Positions 44,004 through 56,205 of a DNA stretch of 64,000 nt are shown here, in pieces. The notes below the pieces were generated by a model that was not told the DNA's origin, searched no databases, and worked only from the letters and a program-made list of their open reading frames with translations. Both the position numbers and the translations under genes were made by a program. Where the stretch lies: NCBI RefSeq assembly GCF_014649835.1, contig NZ_BMTU01000001.1:124001-188000 (forward strand), written 5' to 3'. Within the stretch, counting starts at the first letter, position 1, and each line of letters starts with the position of its first letter. The DNA comes from Streptomyces pilosus. GTDB lineage: Bacteria > Actinomycetota > Actinomycetes > Streptomycetales > Streptomycetaceae.

Positions 44004-45659
44004 TCACCGCCGCCCGCGCAGCTCCCGGTAGGTGGCGACCAGCGCCTTGGTGGAGGGGTCCAGTCCGGGGACGTCGGCGCCCTCGGTCAGCGCGGGCTCG
44101 ACGCGCTTGGCGAGGACCTTGCCGAGCTCGACGCCCCACTGGTCGAAGGAGTCGATGTTCCAGATCGCGCCCTGGACGAACACCTTGTGCTCGTAGAGCG
44201 CGACGAGCTGGCCGAGCACGGACGGCGTCAGCTCGCGCGCGAGGATCGTGGTGGTGGGATGGTCGCCCTTGAACGTCCTGTGCGGGACGAGCTCCTCCGG
44301 CACCCCTTCGCCGCGGACCTCCTCCGGGGTCTTGCCGAAGGCGAGCGCCTGCGTCTGGGCGAAGAAATTGGCCATCAACAGGTCGTGCTGCGCCTTGAGT
44401 TCGTCGCTCAGCTCGGCGACCGGTTCGGCGAACCCGATGAAGTCGGCCGGGATGAGCTTCGTCCCCTGGTGGATCAACTGGTAGTAGGCGTGCTGCCCGT
44501 TGGTGCCCGGGGTGCCCCAGACGACCGGGCCGGTCTGCCACTCCACCTCGCGCCCGTCCCGGTCGACGTACTTGCCGTTGGACTCCATGTCGAGCTGCTG
44601 GAGGTAGGCGGTGAACTTCGACAGGTAGTGCGAGTACGGCAGGACCGCGTGCGACTGCGCGTCGTGGAAGTTGCCGTACCAGACACCCAGCAGGCCGAGG
44701 AGCAGCGGCACGTTGGACTCGGCGGGGGCGGTGCGGAAGTGCTCGTCGACGAGGCGGAACCCGTCGAGCATCTCCCGGAAGCGGTCCGGGCCGATGGCGA
44801 TCATCAGCGAGAGGCCGATCGCGGAGTCGTAGGAGTAGCGGCCGCCGACCCAGTCCCAGAACTCGAACATGTTCGCCGTGTCGATGCCGAACTCGGCGAC
44901 CTTCTCGGCGTTGGTGGACAGGGCGACGAAGTGCTTGGCCACCGCCTCGTCGCCTGCTCCGAGCGCGTCGAGCAGCCAGGTCCGCGCCGAGGTGGCGTTG
45001 GTGACCGTCTCGATGGTGGTGAAGGTCTTGGACGCGATGACGAACAGCGTCTCGGCCGGGTCCAGGTCCCGGGTCGCCTCGTGCAGGTCGGCGCCGTCCA
45101 CGTTGGACACGAAGCGGACGGTGAGGTCGCGGTCGGTGAAGGCGCGCAGCACCTCGTACGCCATGGCGGGGCCGAGGTCGGAGCCGCCGATGCCGACGTT
45201 GACGACGTTGCGGATGCGCTTGCCGGTGTGGCCGGTCCACTCGCCGGAGCGGACCCGGCCGGCGAAGTCGGCCATCCTGTCGAGGACGGCGTGCACGGCC
45301 GGGACGACGTTCTCCCCGTCGACCTCGATCACCGCGTCACGGGCGGCCCGGAGCGCGGTGTGCAGCACCGCACGGTCCTCGGTGGTGTTGATCTTCTCGC
45401 CGCGGAACATGGCGTCGCGCAGCCCGGAGACGTCGGTGGCGGCGGCCAACTCCCGCAGCAGCCGCAGCGTTTCGTCGGTGACCAGGTGCTTGGAGTAGTC
45501 GACGTACAAGTCACCGACCCGGAGGGTGTACCCGGTGCCGCGGGAGGGGTCGGCGGCGAACAACTCGCGCAGCCGCACCTCGCCGAGCTCCTCGCGGTGC
45601 TTGGCCAGTGCGGTCCACTCGGGCGTCTGGTTGAGCCTCGTACGGCCGTCTGCGTTCAT
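44004..45659 (-). CDS. pgi: Glucose-6-phosphate isomerase
   Basis: The 551-residue enzyme starts [15 protein letters not shown] at 45659. Signature segments are [68 protein letters not shown] and the C-terminal [20 protein letters not shown]. The active-site Glu ([19 protein letters not shown] region gives His) and Lys are in place. It interconverts glucose-6-phosphate and fructose-6-phosphate, linking the nearby pentose phosphate and glycolytic operons. It stands alone between hairpin-bounded units. Confidence 0.96.
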   Translation of the reverse strand: MNADGRTRLNQTPEWTALAKHREELGEVRLRELFAADPSRGTGYTLRVGDLYVDYSKHLVTDETLRLLRELAAATDVSGLRDAMFRGEKINTTEDRAVLHTALRAARDAVIEVDGENVVPAVHAVLDRMADFAGRVRSGEWTGHTGKRIRNVVNVGIGGSDLGPAMAYEVLRAFTDRDLTVRFVSNVDGADLHEATRDLDPAETLFVIASKTFTTIETVTNATSARTWLLDALGAGDEAVAKHFVALSTNAEKVAEFGIDTANMFEFWDWVGGRYSYDSAIGLSLMIAIGPDRFREMLDGFRLVDEHFRTAPAESNVPLLLGLLGVWYGNFHDAQSHAVLPYSHYLSKFTAYLQQLDMESNGKYVDRDGREVEWQTGPVVWGTPGTNGQHAYYQLIHQGTKLIPADFIGFAEPVAELSDELKAQHDLLMANFFAQTQALAFGKTPEEVRGEGVPEELVPHRTFKGDHPTTTILARELTPSVLGQLVALYEHKVFVQGAIWNIDSFDQWGVELGKVLAKRVEPALTEGADVPGLDPSTKALVATYRELRGRR

Positions 45660-45802
45660 CTCGGACTTCAGCCTTCTTCCTTGGGTGTCCCCCGCTGTGC
45701 CGGCTGTTCCCAACCTAATTGATCAGCGGTGAAGAAGGCCGAAGGAGTCCGGAGTGCGAACCGGTCCCGGCGTCGGAGTCCGGGGGCCGCCCGGGAGGAA
45801 CC

Positions 45803-46138
45803 CTAGATCTCGCCCCGCAGCTTGGCGAGCGCCTCGGCGAGGATCGCCTCGCCGTCCGCGTCGCTGCGCCGCTCCCGCACGTAGGCGAGGTGCGTCTTGT
45901 AGGGCTCGGTACGGGGCGGGTCCGGGGGATTGTCGCGGTCCTGCCCGGCCGGAAAGCCGCAGCGGGGGCAGTCCCAGGTATCGGGCACCTGCGCGTCGCT
46001 TGCGAAGCTCGGCTGTGTCTCGTGCCCGTTGGAGCACCAGAAGGAGATGCGCAGCCGCGGCGCGGACTCGCCGCGCTCGGCCTCGCCCATCGGCCCCGCC
46101 CCGACCCGGCTTCCCCGGATCGCGTTGCCACTTGCCAC
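45803..46138 (-). CDS. RbpA-family RNA polymerase-binding protein
   Basis: The 111-residue protein begins MASGNAIRGSRVGAGPMGEAE. The family layout is visible: N-terminal basic segment with IRGSRVGAGPM, a central zinc-type domain with FWCSNGHETQPSFA and WDCPRCGFPAG (Cys and His ligands), a basic linker and the C-terminal helical sigma-interacting part RTEPYKTHLAYVRERRSDAD then EAILAEALAKLRGEI. RbpA proteins are actinobacterial and activate RNA polymerase with group 1/2 sigma factors. Streptomyces have a better-known RbpA elsewhere, so this is probably a paralogue. The ATG is at 46138; its promoter must lie in 46139-46348. Confidence 0.8.
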   Translation of the reverse strand: MASGNAIRGSRVGAGPMGEAERGESAPRLRISFWCSNGHETQPSFASDAQVPDTWDCPRCGFPAGQDRDNPPDPPRTEPYKTHLAYVRERRSDADGEAILAEALAKLRGEI

Positions 46139-46266
46139 GGTCGTAACTCCCTGCGTGATGGTGCCGCGAAACGAGTCGGCCTTCCGCTTCGCCGCGAGCG
46201 CCTCAGTCTACGTAAGGCCCAACGCGCGTCCAGTGATAGGAGTTACCTTTCCTCGCATCCAGACGC

Positions 46267-46315
46267 AAGCCCCATGATAGGCCGCGCCCGGCGGCGCGTA
46301 CCCGACATGGGGCTT
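46267..46315. terminator. Terminator of the tpiA-secG unit
   Basis: AAGCCCCATG (46267-46276) and CATGGGGCTT (46306-46315) are perfect 10-bp arms enclosing a GC-rich loop that can itself pair, 34 bases beyond the secG stop. Confidence 0.6.
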
Positions 46316-46348
46316 CACGTGGAAATGCGAGCGGAATGCGCCCTCGGG

Positions 46349-46585
46349 TCAGTTGTTCACCTTCATCGTGATGCCGAGCACCACGATGCACGCGAACCAG
46401 AGCAGACCGACCACGACGGTGATCCGGTCGAGGTTGCGCTCGGCGACCGAGGAGCCGCCGACGGAGGACTGCATGCCACCACCGAACATGTCGGAGAGGC
46501 CGCCGCCCTTCCCCTTGTGCATCAGCACCAGCAGCATCAGCAGCAGGCTGAAGACGATCAGGGCGATGGAGAACCCCATAACCAC
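46349..46585 (-). CDS. secG: Preprotein translocase subunit SecG
   Basis: The 78-residue membrane protein is VVMGFSIALIVFSLLLMLLV with the conserved HKGKGGGLSDMFGGG loop between two membrane spans, and the second span ITVVVGLLWFACIVVLGITM. SecG is the small accessory subunit of the SecYEG channel. GTG at 46585 is chosen because GAGGAAG lies upstream; the ATG two codons later is nearly equivalent. It follows tpiA by about 95 bases, the usual glycolysis-secG arrangement. Confidence 0.93.
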   Translation of the reverse strand: MVMGFSIALIVFSLLLMLLVLMHKGKGGGLSDMFGGGMQSSVGGSSVAERNLDRITVVVGLLWFACIVVLGITMKVNN

Positions 46586-46680
46586 GGCTGGACCAACTTC
46601 CTCGGATTCGGATGGACGACGCGGGGCCCAGCACAGGACTGGACCCCGCAAGAGTACGACGGATCGGCCCTACGGCCTAC

Positions 46681-47457
<777 letters not shown>

Positions 47458-47463
47458 TGAGGG

Positions 47464-48675
47464 TCAGTCCTCCAGTGCGGCGAGGCCGGGGAGCGTCTTG
47501 CCCTCGAGGTATTCGAGGGAGGCGCCGCCTCCGGTCGAGATGTGGCCGAATGCCTGCTCGTCGAAGCCCAGGGTACGGACCGCGGCGGCGGAGTCCCCGC
47601 CGCCCACCACGGTGAATCCCGGCGAGTCGATGAGGGCCTGGGCGACCGCCTTGGTGCCCTCGGCGTAGTCGGGGTGCTCGAAGACGCCCATGGGGCCGTT
47701 CCAGAAGACGGTGCCGGCGTCGGCGAGCTTCGAGGCGTACAGCGCGCTGGTCGCGGGACCGATGTCCAGGCCCATCCGACCGGCGGGCATGGCGTCCGCG
47801 GCGACGGTGGCGGGGTCGGCCGGCGCCTTGGACTTCATGTCCGGGAACTCGGCCGCGACCAGCGTGTCGACCGGCACCAGCAGTTCCACGCCGTTCTTCC
47901 CGGCGCGCTCCAGGTACTCCCGGACGGCCGGGACCTGGTCCTCCTGCACCAGCGAGGTGCCGATCTCGTGGCCCTGGGCCTTGAGGAAGGTGTACGCCAT
48001 GCCGCCGCCGATGAGGATGCGGTCGGCCTTGCCGAGCAGCTGGTCGATCACGGCCAGCTTGTCGGAGACCTTGGCGCCGCCGAGGGCGACCACGTAGGGC
48101 CGCTTGACGTCGTCGGTGAGCTTCCTCAGCACGCCGACCTCGGTGGCGATGAGGTACCCGGCGTAGTGCGGCAGGCGCGCCGGGAGGTCGAAGACCGAGG
48201 CGTGCTTGCGGTGCACCGCGCCGAAACCGTCGCCGACGTACGCGTCGGCGAGGGCGGCCAGCCGGTCGGCGAAGGCGCCGCGCTCGGCGTCGTCCTTGCT
48301 GGTCTCGCCGGCGTTGAAGCGCAGGTTCTCGATGACCGCGACCTGGCCGTCGGCGAGGCCGTCGACGGTGGCGGTGGCGGACTCGCCGACGGTGTCGGTG
48401 GCGAAGGCGACGTCGGCGCCGAGGAGTTCGCCGAGGCGCGCGGCGGCAGGGGCGAGGGAGAAGGCGGGGTCCGGGGTGCCCTTGGGGCGGCCCAGGTGCG
48501 AGGCGACGACCACGCGGGCGCCCGCCTCGGCGAGCGCCCTGACGGTGGGCACCACGGCGCGGATCCGGCCGTCGTCGGTGATGGTGGTGCCGTCCAGCGG
48601 CACGTTGAGGTCGGCGCGGACGAAGACCCGCCGGCCCGCGACCCCTTCGGAGAGGAGTTCGTCGATCGTCTTCAT
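47464..48675 (-). CDS. pgk: Phosphoglycerate kinase
   Basis: The 403-residue enzyme begins MKTIDELLSEGVAGRRVFVR, with RADLNVPLDGTTITDDGRI (about 20-38), VVASHLGRPKGTPDP, the hinge ALGGAKVSDKLAVIDQLL, GPMGVFEHPDYAEGT and the nucleotide motif VGGGDSAAAV. It makes ATP from 1,3-bisphosphoglycerate. The ATG at 48675 follows GGGAG. A hairpin and a short tandem repeat lie between gap and this gene, so pgk-tpiA-secG may have its own promoter. Confidence 0.97.
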   Translation of the reverse strand: MKTIDELLSEGVAGRRVFVRADLNVPLDGTTITDDGRIRAVVPTVRALAEAGARVVVASHLGRPKGTPDPAFSLAPAAARLGELLGADVAFATDTVGESATATVDGLADGQVAVIENLRFNAGETSKDDAERGAFADRLAALADAYVGDGFGAVHRKHASVFDLPARLPHYAGYLIATEVGVLRKLTDDVKRPYVVALGGAKVSDKLAVIDQLLGKADRILIGGGMAYTFLKAQGHEIGTSLVQEDQVPAVREYLERAGKNGVELLVPVDTLVAAEFPDMKSKAPADPATVAADAMPAGRMGLDIGPATSALYASKLADAGTVFWNGPMGVFEHPDYAEGTKAVAQALIDSPGFTVVGGGDSAAAVRTLGFDEQAFGHISTGGGASLEYLEGKTLPGLAALED

Positions 48676-48702
48676 GGGGGCTCCCTGGCTAGAGCTGGTG
48701 TT

Positions 48703-48722
48703 CGCTCGTGATCGCTCGTGAT
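48703..48722. repeat. 10-bp tandem direct repeat upstream of pgk
   Basis: CGCTCGTGAT occurs twice in direct succession, 27 bases upstream of the pgk ATG. It could be an activator site or chance. Confidence 0.5.
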
Positions 48723-48753
48723 CGGAAGAGGGCGTCTGCTCCGATACGTGCGT

Positions 48754-48793
48754 CAGGGCTCGACCGGCGCGTTGCCGCACCGGCCGAGCCCTG
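48754..48793. terminator. Hairpin downstream of gap
   Basis: CAGGGCTCG (48754-48762) and CGAGCCCTG (48785-48793) form a 9-bp stem with further CCGG/CCGG pairing inside, 28 bases after the gap stop. Confidence 0.7.
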
Positions 48794-48821
48794 CACTCAT
48801 ATCAGGCCGTCCGCTCCGCGA

Positions 48822-49993
<1,172 letters not shown>

Positions 49994-50055
49994 TACCGGT
50001 GGCCGTTTCTCACCCCGTCCCGCCGCGGATCACCGGTCCGTGCCGACGGGTGGTG

Positions 50056-53010
50056 TCACCCGCCGAGGGCGTCCAGCGCCCTGCCGAGCAGCGCGGCCCG
50101 GTCGGCCGCGGAGGTGAGGTGCTCCAGGCCGAAGCCCAGCAGCACCGTGTCGTCGGTGGTGACCGCCGCGTGCGTGCGGAACAGCGCTCCGGTGCGGGTC
50201 CAGTCCTTCAGCACGGCCGGGCTGCCGGCGGGCGGTCCGGCCGCCTTCCACACGCCCAGGGATGTCTCGAAACCCTCGGTCTGGGTGGCCGTGCCGCCGA
50301 CGACCAGGGAGGCCTCGTCGGCGAGGACGCCCCGGCCGCCGCTGCCCGGGTCGGTGACGTAGGCGAGGGACACCTCGACCGTCTTCCCGGCGTAGGCGCT
50401 CAGGTCGAACTCCACCTGCCGCCAGCCGCCGGAGGACCCGGTGAGGCTGTTCCAGGAACCGGTGGTGCCGGTCGCGGCGCACCCCTCGTCGGACAGCGTC
50501 AGGTAGTGCGCCAGCCAGGGGTGCCCGGTCATGTAGAACCCCGCCTCGCACTCGGCGGGCACGGTGGCGCGGGTGGCGCCGCCGGCCTCGGGCAGGGTCG
50601 TCCAGTCGCCGGCGCCGGCCGTGTGGGCCTCGACGAGGACGTGGTCGTAGCCGGGCTCGGTGTCCCACAGCAGCCGGGTGCGCAGGGCGGGCCGCTCGGC
50701 CGCCGTGACGTCCGTCAGGTCGACCGTGCGGGTGAGCCGCTTGTAGCCGTCGTCGGTGTGCACGGCGGCGGCCATGTACGAGCCTGCGTAGGGCCCGTAC
50801 GGGCTGACCGTGCCGGGGTACTGTCCGGCTCCGGCGCTGGCGAACAGCGGGTACCGGTCGGCGGGGAGTTCGTCGGAGGTGACGGCGTAGGTGCCGGCCC
50901 GGTCCAGCGGGTTGCCGGGCGTGTCGCCGAGCGGCCCGGTGACGCCGTCCAGCGCGCCGGCGCCGGTGAACCCGGTGACCCCCGCGGTCGCGGTGCGGTT
51001 GTAGGCGCCCAGGTAGTACTGGCTGAAGTCGTTGGAGAGGGTGCCGCCGCCGAGGTCGACGCTGCCGCCGGCCTGCTCGCCCGCCTCGATCAGCCGGCCG
51101 CCCTCGTTGAGGTGGGCCCGCAGCTGGAGCTGGGTGGCGATGCCCGGGGCGGCCGCTCCGGTGTGGTGGACGACCGTGCGGAAGTGGCTCAGCACGCCGA
51201 GCGCGTCCGGGGCGCCCCGCTCGGCGACGTCCCAGACGGCCGCGCGGTGGCCGCCCGCCTCGAGCGCGTCGACGTACAGCTGCGTCTGCGTGGCCTTCGC
51301 GCCCTCCTCGGAGACGACCAGGACGTCGGCGCGGGGGCGTTCGGCCACGGTGTAGGTGAAGCGCTCGCTGGACACCTTCGTGCCGCGGCGGGCCTCGCCG
51401 GTGAACCACACCTCGACCGTGTCGCCGGGCCGGGCGTGCCTGACCTTCGCCCGGTACTCGTCGAAGTGGAGGTTGTCCTCACCGCCGTAGCGTTCGCCGC
51501 CCTTCCAGCGCCTCAGGTCGGCGTCGTGGGTACGGCCGCCGTTGACGCGGTACCTGAGCTCCTTGTCGCGCACCGACTTGCGGGCGACGACGGACACCTC
51601 CTGGTCGGCGCCCCGGGCGAACGACGTCGTGAAGGCGGCCGGGGTGAAGTCCGCGGCCTCGATGCCGACCGCGGAGGACGGCCGGTCGGGGTGGGCGGCG
51701 GACTCGGCGACCGAGAGCGCGAACGGGATGTTCTTGGCGAACTCCTGCTGGATCAGCCTCTCGTCGTCGGGGAAGTTGAAGCCCGAGCGGCAGTCGCGCG
51801 CGTTCCACTCGTCGTCGGGGTCGGCGTCGGACACGGTCTGGCAGGTCGACATCTCGGGGGTGAACATCGCCATGCCGTTGACGTTGGCCGCGTGGCCGTC
51901 GGCCTCACCGTTGGTGGTGTACAGCTCGGAGGAGAGCTGCGGGTGGTAGCCGGGGATCGCGGAGTTGTCCGGGGTACCGGCGAGGGCCTCGTAGAGGACG
52001 TCGTCGGGGGTGGGCGTGGCCACCTGCCAGCCGACCCCGTAGAGGAGGAGTTCGGCGGCGGAGTGGTAGTTGATGCCGTAGGCGAAGCCGATGCGCTTCT
52101 GGAAGGCGTCGACGGCCTTGGTCTCGGGTTCGGAGCCCGGGGAAGCGCCGCGGTAGGTCTGGCTGGTGGGGTTGGGGGACGAGCCCTCGTCGTCGTAGCC
52201 CCACTTGTAGGGGAAGTTGCGGTTGAGGTCGACGCCGTCGCCGGTGCTGATGGCGCCGTCGCCGTTGACGTCGCGGAGGTTCTTGCGCCAGAGGCGGTTG
52301 GCGTCGTCGGCGAACGTGTAGTCGTAGCCGTCGGGGTTGGCGGAGAGGACGAACCACAGCTCGGTCGTGTCGACGAGCTTCTTGATCCGCTTGTCCGACC
52401 GGTAGGAGTCCAGGTAGTGGTGCATCAGCCGCCGGGTCATCTCCGGGGTGATCCATTCGCGCGCGTGCTGGTTGGACATGTAGAGCACGGCGGGCCGGGA
52501 GCCGTCCTTGCTCTTCTTGGCCTTCCTGGTGAGCTTCAGGGCGAGGATGTCCTTGCCCTGCACCGTCTTCCCGATGGAGACGACCTTGGTGAGGTCGGGG
52601 TGCTCCCGCGCGGTGCGCAGGATCTCCTCCCTGAGGCCGCCCTTTCCGCTGTAGGGGCGGAACACGCCCTCGGCGGCGTCCTGGACGCGGTTCTCCGCGC
52701 GGGCGGAGAGGGTGTGCTCCTCGAGGTCGAGGCCCCGTTCCTCCAGCTTCCGGGCCTGTCCGTCGGTGAGGTAGACCTCGACGGTGGCGGTGCCCTTGTC
52801 GGGCACCCGCTCGCCGAGTTCGTGGCCGTCCTGCCCGGCCGCGAGCAGCAGGGGTACCTGCTCCTTGCGGACGTCGGCGCGGAAGACCTTGACCTCCTCG
52901 GGGTCGGAGGCCGCGGGGTCACCGGGCTGTGCCTGGGCGGCGGGTACGAGGCCCGCTCCGCCGATCAGGAGCGTGCCGACAGCGAGGATCGATCTCGCTC
53001 TGTGTCTCAT
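50056..53010 (-). CDS. Secreted zinc carboxypeptidase, M14 family
   Basis: This 984-residue secreted metallopeptidase has a signal peptide MRHRARSILAVGTLLIGGAG ending near AAQAQP. A propeptide-like region is followed by the M14 domain (about 120-430) with zinc ligands in SNQHAREWITPE (His and Glu) and INYHSAAEL (third His). It also has DLNRNFPYKWG for substrate binding and the catalytic Glu in FTPEMST. The C-terminal 500 residues contain beta-rich accessory modules (for example EVWFTGEARRGTKVSSERFT), one of which resembles a class I glutamine amidotransferase-like/carbohydrate-binding module. Start ATG at 53010 follows a G-run. It probably trims extracellular peptides. Confidence 0.92.
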   Translation of the reverse strand: MRHRARSILAVGTLLIGGAGLVPAAQAQPGDPAASDPEEVKVFRADVRKEQVPLLLAAGQDGHELGERVPDKGTATVEVYLTDGQARKLEERGLDLEEHTLSARAENRVQDAAEGVFRPYSGKGGLREEILRTAREHPDLTKVVSIGKTVQGKDILALKLTRKAKKSKDGSRPAVLYMSNQHAREWITPEMTRRLMHHYLDSYRSDKRIKKLVDTTELWFVLSANPDGYDYTFADDANRLWRKNLRDVNGDGAISTGDGVDLNRNFPYKWGYDDEGSSPNPTSQTYRGASPGSEPETKAVDAFQKRIGFAYGINYHSAAELLLYGVGWQVATPTPDDVLYEALAGTPDNSAIPGYHPQLSSELYTTNGEADGHAANVNGMAMFTPEMSTCQTVSDADPDDEWNARDCRSGFNFPDDERLIQQEFAKNIPFALSVAESAAHPDRPSSAVGIEAADFTPAAFTTSFARGADQEVSVVARKSVRDKELRYRVNGGRTHDADLRRWKGGERYGGEDNLHFDEYRAKVRHARPGDTVEVWFTGEARRGTKVSSERFTYTVAERPRADVLVVSEEGAKATQTQLYVDALEAGGHRAAVWDVAERGAPDALGVLSHFRTVVHHTGAAAPGIATQLQLRAHLNEGGRLIEAGEQAGGSVDLGGGTLSNDFSQYYLGAYNRTATAGVTGFTGAGALDGVTGPLGDTPGNPLDRAGTYAVTSDELPADRYPLFASAGAGQYPGTVSPYGPYAGSYMAAAVHTDDGYKRLTRTVDLTDVTAAERPALRTRLLWDTEPGYDHVLVEAHTAGAGDWTTLPEAGGATRATVPAECEAGFYMTGHPWLAHYLTLSDEGCAATGTTGSWNSLTGSSGGWRQVEFDLSAYAGKTVEVSLAYVTDPGSGGRGVLADEASLVVGGTATQTEGFETSLGVWKAAGPPAGSPAVLKDWTRTGALFRTHAAVTTDDTVLLGFGLEHLTSAADRAALLGRALDALGG

Positions 53011-53156
53011 GAGCCCCCCTGGGAGTGGTCCGCCACAGCGGCGAACAGATGCCAGGCTCATGACACAACATGATCGAGTCAAGGGCGCCATCACGACACA
53101 CGGGAACCGGCGCCGTCCACCCGACCGGGCGACGGCGCCGGTGTGCTGAGGGGGTG

Positions 53157-54146
53157 TCAGACGACGAGCTTGTCTTCCAGTTCCTCGCCGATGTTGGCCT
53201 CCGTGCCCGGGATGCCGAGGTCGGAGGCGCGCTTGTCGGCCATGGCCAGCAGCCGGCGGATCCGGCCCGCCACGGCGTCCTTGGTGAGCGGCGGGTCGGC
53301 GAGCGCGCCCAGCTCCTCCAGGGAGGCCTGCTTGTGCTCCATGCGCAGCCGGCCGGCCGCGGCGAGGTGCTCGGGCACGTCGTCGGCGAGGATCTCCAGG
53401 GCGCGCTGGACCCGCGCGCCGGCGGCGACGGCCGCGCGGGCGGAGCGGCGCAGGTTGGCGTCGTCGAAGTTGGCCAGCCGGTTCGCCGTGGCGCGCACCT
53501 CGCGGCGCATCCGGCGCTCCTCCCAGGCCAGCACCGACTCGTGCGCGCCCAGCCGGGTGAGCAGCGCGCCGATCGCGTCGCCGTCGCGCACCACGACCCG
53601 GTCCACCCCGCGCACCTCGCGCGCCTTGGCACCGATGTGCAGCCGGCGGGCGGCGCCGACGAGGGCGAGCGCGGCCTCGGGACCGGGGCAGGTCACCTCG
53701 AGGGAGGAGGAACGGCCGGGTTCGGTGAGGGAGCCGTGGGCCAGGAAGGCACCGCGCCAGGCCGCCTCGGCGTCGCAGGTAGCCCCCGAGACCACCTGCG
53801 GGGGCAGACCGCGGATCGGGCGGCCCCGGCCGTCCACCAGACCGGTCTGGCGGGCCAGCTGGTCCCCGCCCGCGACCACCCGGACGACGTAGCGCGAGCC
53901 GCGGCGCAGGCCGCCCGGGGCCATCACGATCAGTTCGGAGCTGTGGCCGAAGATCTCCAGGATGTCCCGCTTGAGCCGGCGCGCCGCCATCGCGGTGTCC
54001 AGCTCCGCCTCGATCACGATGCGCCCGCTCACCAGATGGAGGCCGCCGGCGAACCGCAGGATGGCGGATACCTCCGCCTTTCTGCAGCAGGTACGGGTGA
54101 CGGGGAGCCGGCTGATCTCGTCCTTCACCGCTGCCGTCATCGCCAT
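53157..54146 (-). CDS. whiA: Sporulation regulator WhiA
   Basis: The 329-residue protein [20 protein letters not shown] has an N-terminal LAGLIDADG-homing-endonuclease-like fold without catalytic residues and a C-terminal helix-turn-helix of sigma-4-like type ([20 protein letters not shown]). With WhiB it activates and represses sporulation genes in Streptomyces. The second ATG at 54140 forms an ATGA overlap with the yvcK stop and may be the true start. It is last in the rapZ-yvcK-whiA unit, an order conserved across Gram-positive bacteria. Confidence 0.96.
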   Translation of the reverse strand: MAMTAAVKDEISRLPVTRTCCRKAEVSAILRFAGGLHLVSGRIVIEAELDTAMAARRLKRDILEIFGHSSELIVMAPGGLRRGSRYVVRVVAGGDQLARQTGLVDGRGRPIRGLPPQVVSGATCDAEAAWRGAFLAHGSLTEPGRSSSLEVTCPGPEAALALVGAARRLHIGAKAREVRGVDRVVVRDGDAIGALLTRLGAHESVLAWEERRMRREVRATANRLANFDDANLRRSARAAVAAGARVQRALEILADDVPEHLAAAGRLRMEHKQASLEELGALADPPLTKDAVAGRIRRLLAMADKRASDLGIPGTEANIGEELEDKLVV

Positions 54147-55204
54147 GGGCCGATCCTTCCATGCATCCGAAAAATACGGTCGTACGCGGCGGCCAACAGC
54201 TCCGGGTCGTGCCGGGGGCTTCCGTCGGGCCGGGCCACGGGGGCCAGCTCGACCGCGGCCCCGAACCGCTTGGCGGCGTCGGTGAGCAGGTCGCGGTCGG
54301 GCACGGCGGCCTCGTCGGCCAGCACCACGTCCAGGGCGAGTTTAGGGGCGTGTCGTCCCAAAACCTCCAAATGACGCTGCGGGGAGAAGCCCTCGGTTTC
54401 TCCCGGCTGCGGCGCGAGGTTCAGCGAGAGTACCCGGCGCGCCTTCGTCTCGACGAGGGCGTCCAGCAGTTCCGGTACGAGCAGGTGCGGGATGACCGAG
54501 GAGAACCAGGAGCCGGGGCCGAGCACCACCCAGTCCGCGTCGAGCACCGCCTCCACCGCCTCGGGCACGGCCGGCGGGTCGTTCGGCACGAGGTGCACGG
54601 ACTGCACCTCGCCGGGGGTCAGGGCGACGGTGGCCTGCCCGCGGACCGTGTCGGTCTCCTCCGGCCGCTCCGGGTCGTGGCCCTTGACCAGGGCCTGGAG
54701 CTCCAGCGGTACGGCGGACATGGGCAGCACCCGCCCGTGCGCGCCGAGCAGCAGGCCGACCAGGTCCAGGGCCTGGACGTGGTCGCCGAGCTGCTCCCAC
54801 AGGGCGACGATCAGCAGATTGCCGACCGCGTGCTCGTGCAGGTCGCCCTGGGACTGGAAGCGGTGCTGGATGACACGCGCCCAGGTCTGGCCCCAGTCGT
54901 CGTCCCCGCACAGCGCGGCCAGCGCCTTGCGCAGGTCGCCGGGGGGCAGCACGCCCAGTTCGTCGCGCAGGCGGCCGCTGGAGCCGCCGTCGTCGGCGAC
55001 GGTGACGACGGCGGTGAGGTCACCGGTGATCCGGCGCAGCGCGGCGAGTGAGGCGGACAGGCCCATGCCGCCGCCGAGGGCGACGACCTTGGGCTGGGTG
55101 CCCCTGCGGCGCGGTCTGGCGCCACGGGTCTCGACCGGGCGGCCGGCGCGGCCCTCGGGGACCGCTCTGCGCAGCCGGCTCAGCCGCGGAGTACGTCGTG
55201 TCAT
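54137..55204 (-). CDS. yvcK: Gluconeogenesis factor YvcK/CofD-like protein
   Basis: This 355-residue CofD/UPF0052-family protein has nucleotide-sugar-binding [19 protein letters not shown] (about 41-59), the conserved [20 protein letters not shown] and [19 protein letters not shown]. The N-terminal 40 residues are basic and variable. YvcK binds UDP-sugars and links carbon metabolism to cell-wall synthesis in other Gram-positives. It sits between rapZ and whiA, overlapping both by a few bases. Confidence 0.95.
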   Translation of the reverse strand: MTRRTPRLSRLRRAVPEGRAGRPVETRGARPRRRGTQPKVVALGGGMGLSASLAALRRITGDLTAVVTVADDGGSSGRLRDELGVLPPGDLRKALAALCGDDDWGQTWARVIQHRFQSQGDLHEHAVGNLLIVALWEQLGDHVQALDLVGLLLGAHGRVLPMSAVPLELQALVKGHDPERPEETDTVRGQATVALTPGEVQSVHLVPNDPPAVPEAVEAVLDADWVVLGPGSWFSSVIPHLLVPELLDALVETKARRVLSLNLAPQPGETEGFSPQRHLEVLGRHAPKLALDVVLADEAAVPDRDLLTDAAKRFGAAVELAPVARPDGSPRHDPELLAAAYDRIFRMHGRIGPWR

Positions 55205-56205
55205 TCCCGTCCCATGTCCCGGTGGACGACCACCGTCTCCACACCCTCGGCGACGAGCCGGGCGGCGAGCTTCTCCGACATGGCGACCGAGCGGTGCTTG
55301 CCGCCCGTGCAGCCGACGGCGATGGTCACGTAGCGCTTGCCCTCGCGGCGGTAGCCCGCGGCGATCAGCCGCAGCATCTCGGCGTACCGGTCGAGGAACT
55401 CCTTGGCGCCGGGCTGGTTGAAGACGTACGACGCCACCTCCTCGTTGAGGCCGGTGTACGGGCGCAGCTCGGGGACCCAGTGCGGGTTGGGCAGGAACCG
55501 CATGTCCACGACCAGGTCGGCGTCGACCGGGAGGCCGTACTTGAAGCCGAAGGACATGACGGTGGCCCGCAGCTCGGGCTCCTCCTCACCGGCGAACTGG
55601 GCGTCCATCTTGGCGCGCAGCTCGTGCACGTTGAGGCTGGAGGTGTCGATCACCAGGTCGGCGTCGCCGCGCAGCTCCCGCAGCAGCTCCCGCTCCGCGG
55701 CGATGCCGTCGACGATCCGGCCGTCGCCCTGGAGCGGGTGCGGACGGCGCACGGACTCGAAGCGGCGCACCAGCGCCTCGTCGGAGGACTCCAGGAAGAC
55801 CGTCCGCCGGGTCACGCCCCGCCCGTCGAGGTCGGCGAGGGATTCGCGCAGGTTGTCGAAGAAGCGCCGGCCGCGGACGTCGACGACGACCGCGATCCGC
55901 GCCACGTTCCCCTGGGAACGCGCGCCGAGCTCCACCATGGTGGTGATCAGCGCGGGCGGCAGGTTGTCCACGACGAACCAGCCGAGGTCCTCCAGACACT
56001 TCGCGGCCGTCGAGCGGCCGGCCCCGGACATGCCGGAGATGATCACCAGCTCGGGGATGCCCGCCTCGGGCACCCCGGCCTTGTCCTTGCCCGTTTCCAC
56101 CTGTGCTCCGTTGTTCCGGCGGGCGCCCCGGCGGGTCTCGGTCCCGCCCGTGTGCTGCCGCGCCCCGTCCTGCTCCGCCGCGCGTCCCGTCTCGTGCTCG
56201 GTCAT
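55201..56205 (-). CDS. rapZ: RapZ/YvcJ-family nucleotide-binding protein
   Basis: The 334-residue P-loop protein begins [20 protein letters not shown], a variable hydrophilic extension of about 50 residues. The P-loop reads [14 protein letters not shown] (about 56-69), in which the usual Walker A lysine is Arg. Downstream are [43 protein letters not shown] (in part [12 protein letters not shown]) and the C-terminal [18 protein letters not shown] phosphate site, the RapZ hallmark. RapZ in E. coli is an RNA-binding RNase adaptor; in Gram-positives its role is less clear. It overlaps uvrC and yvcK by 4 bases each. Confidence 0.94.
   Translation of the reverse strand: MTEHETGRAAEQDGARQHTGGTETRRGARRNNGAQVETGKDKAGVPEAGIPELVIISGMSGAGRSTAAKCLEDLGWFVVDNLPPALITTMVELGARSQGNVARIAVVVDVRGRRFFDNLRESLADLDGRGVTRRTVFLESSDEALVRRFESVRRPHPLQGDGRIVDGIAAERELLRELRGDADLVIDTSSLNVHELRAKMDAQFAGEEEPELRATVMSFGFKYGLPVDADLVVDMRFLPNPHWVPELRPYTGLNEEVASYVFNQPGAKEFLDRYAEMLRLIAAGYRREGKRYVTIAVGCTGGKHRSVAMSEKLAARLVAEGVETVVVHRDMGRE

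Noticed and set aside
46139..46260. SigR-type promoter (GGTAAC-N18-GTTG) upstream of the RbpA-family gene
   Set aside because: The -35 departs from the GGAAT consensus and the match is no better than expected by chance in this sequence.
53011..54162. Upstream extension of the carboxypeptidase frame through whiA
   Set aside because: A signal peptide with a good start and ribosome binding site is at 53010, and the extension is a shadow of whiA.
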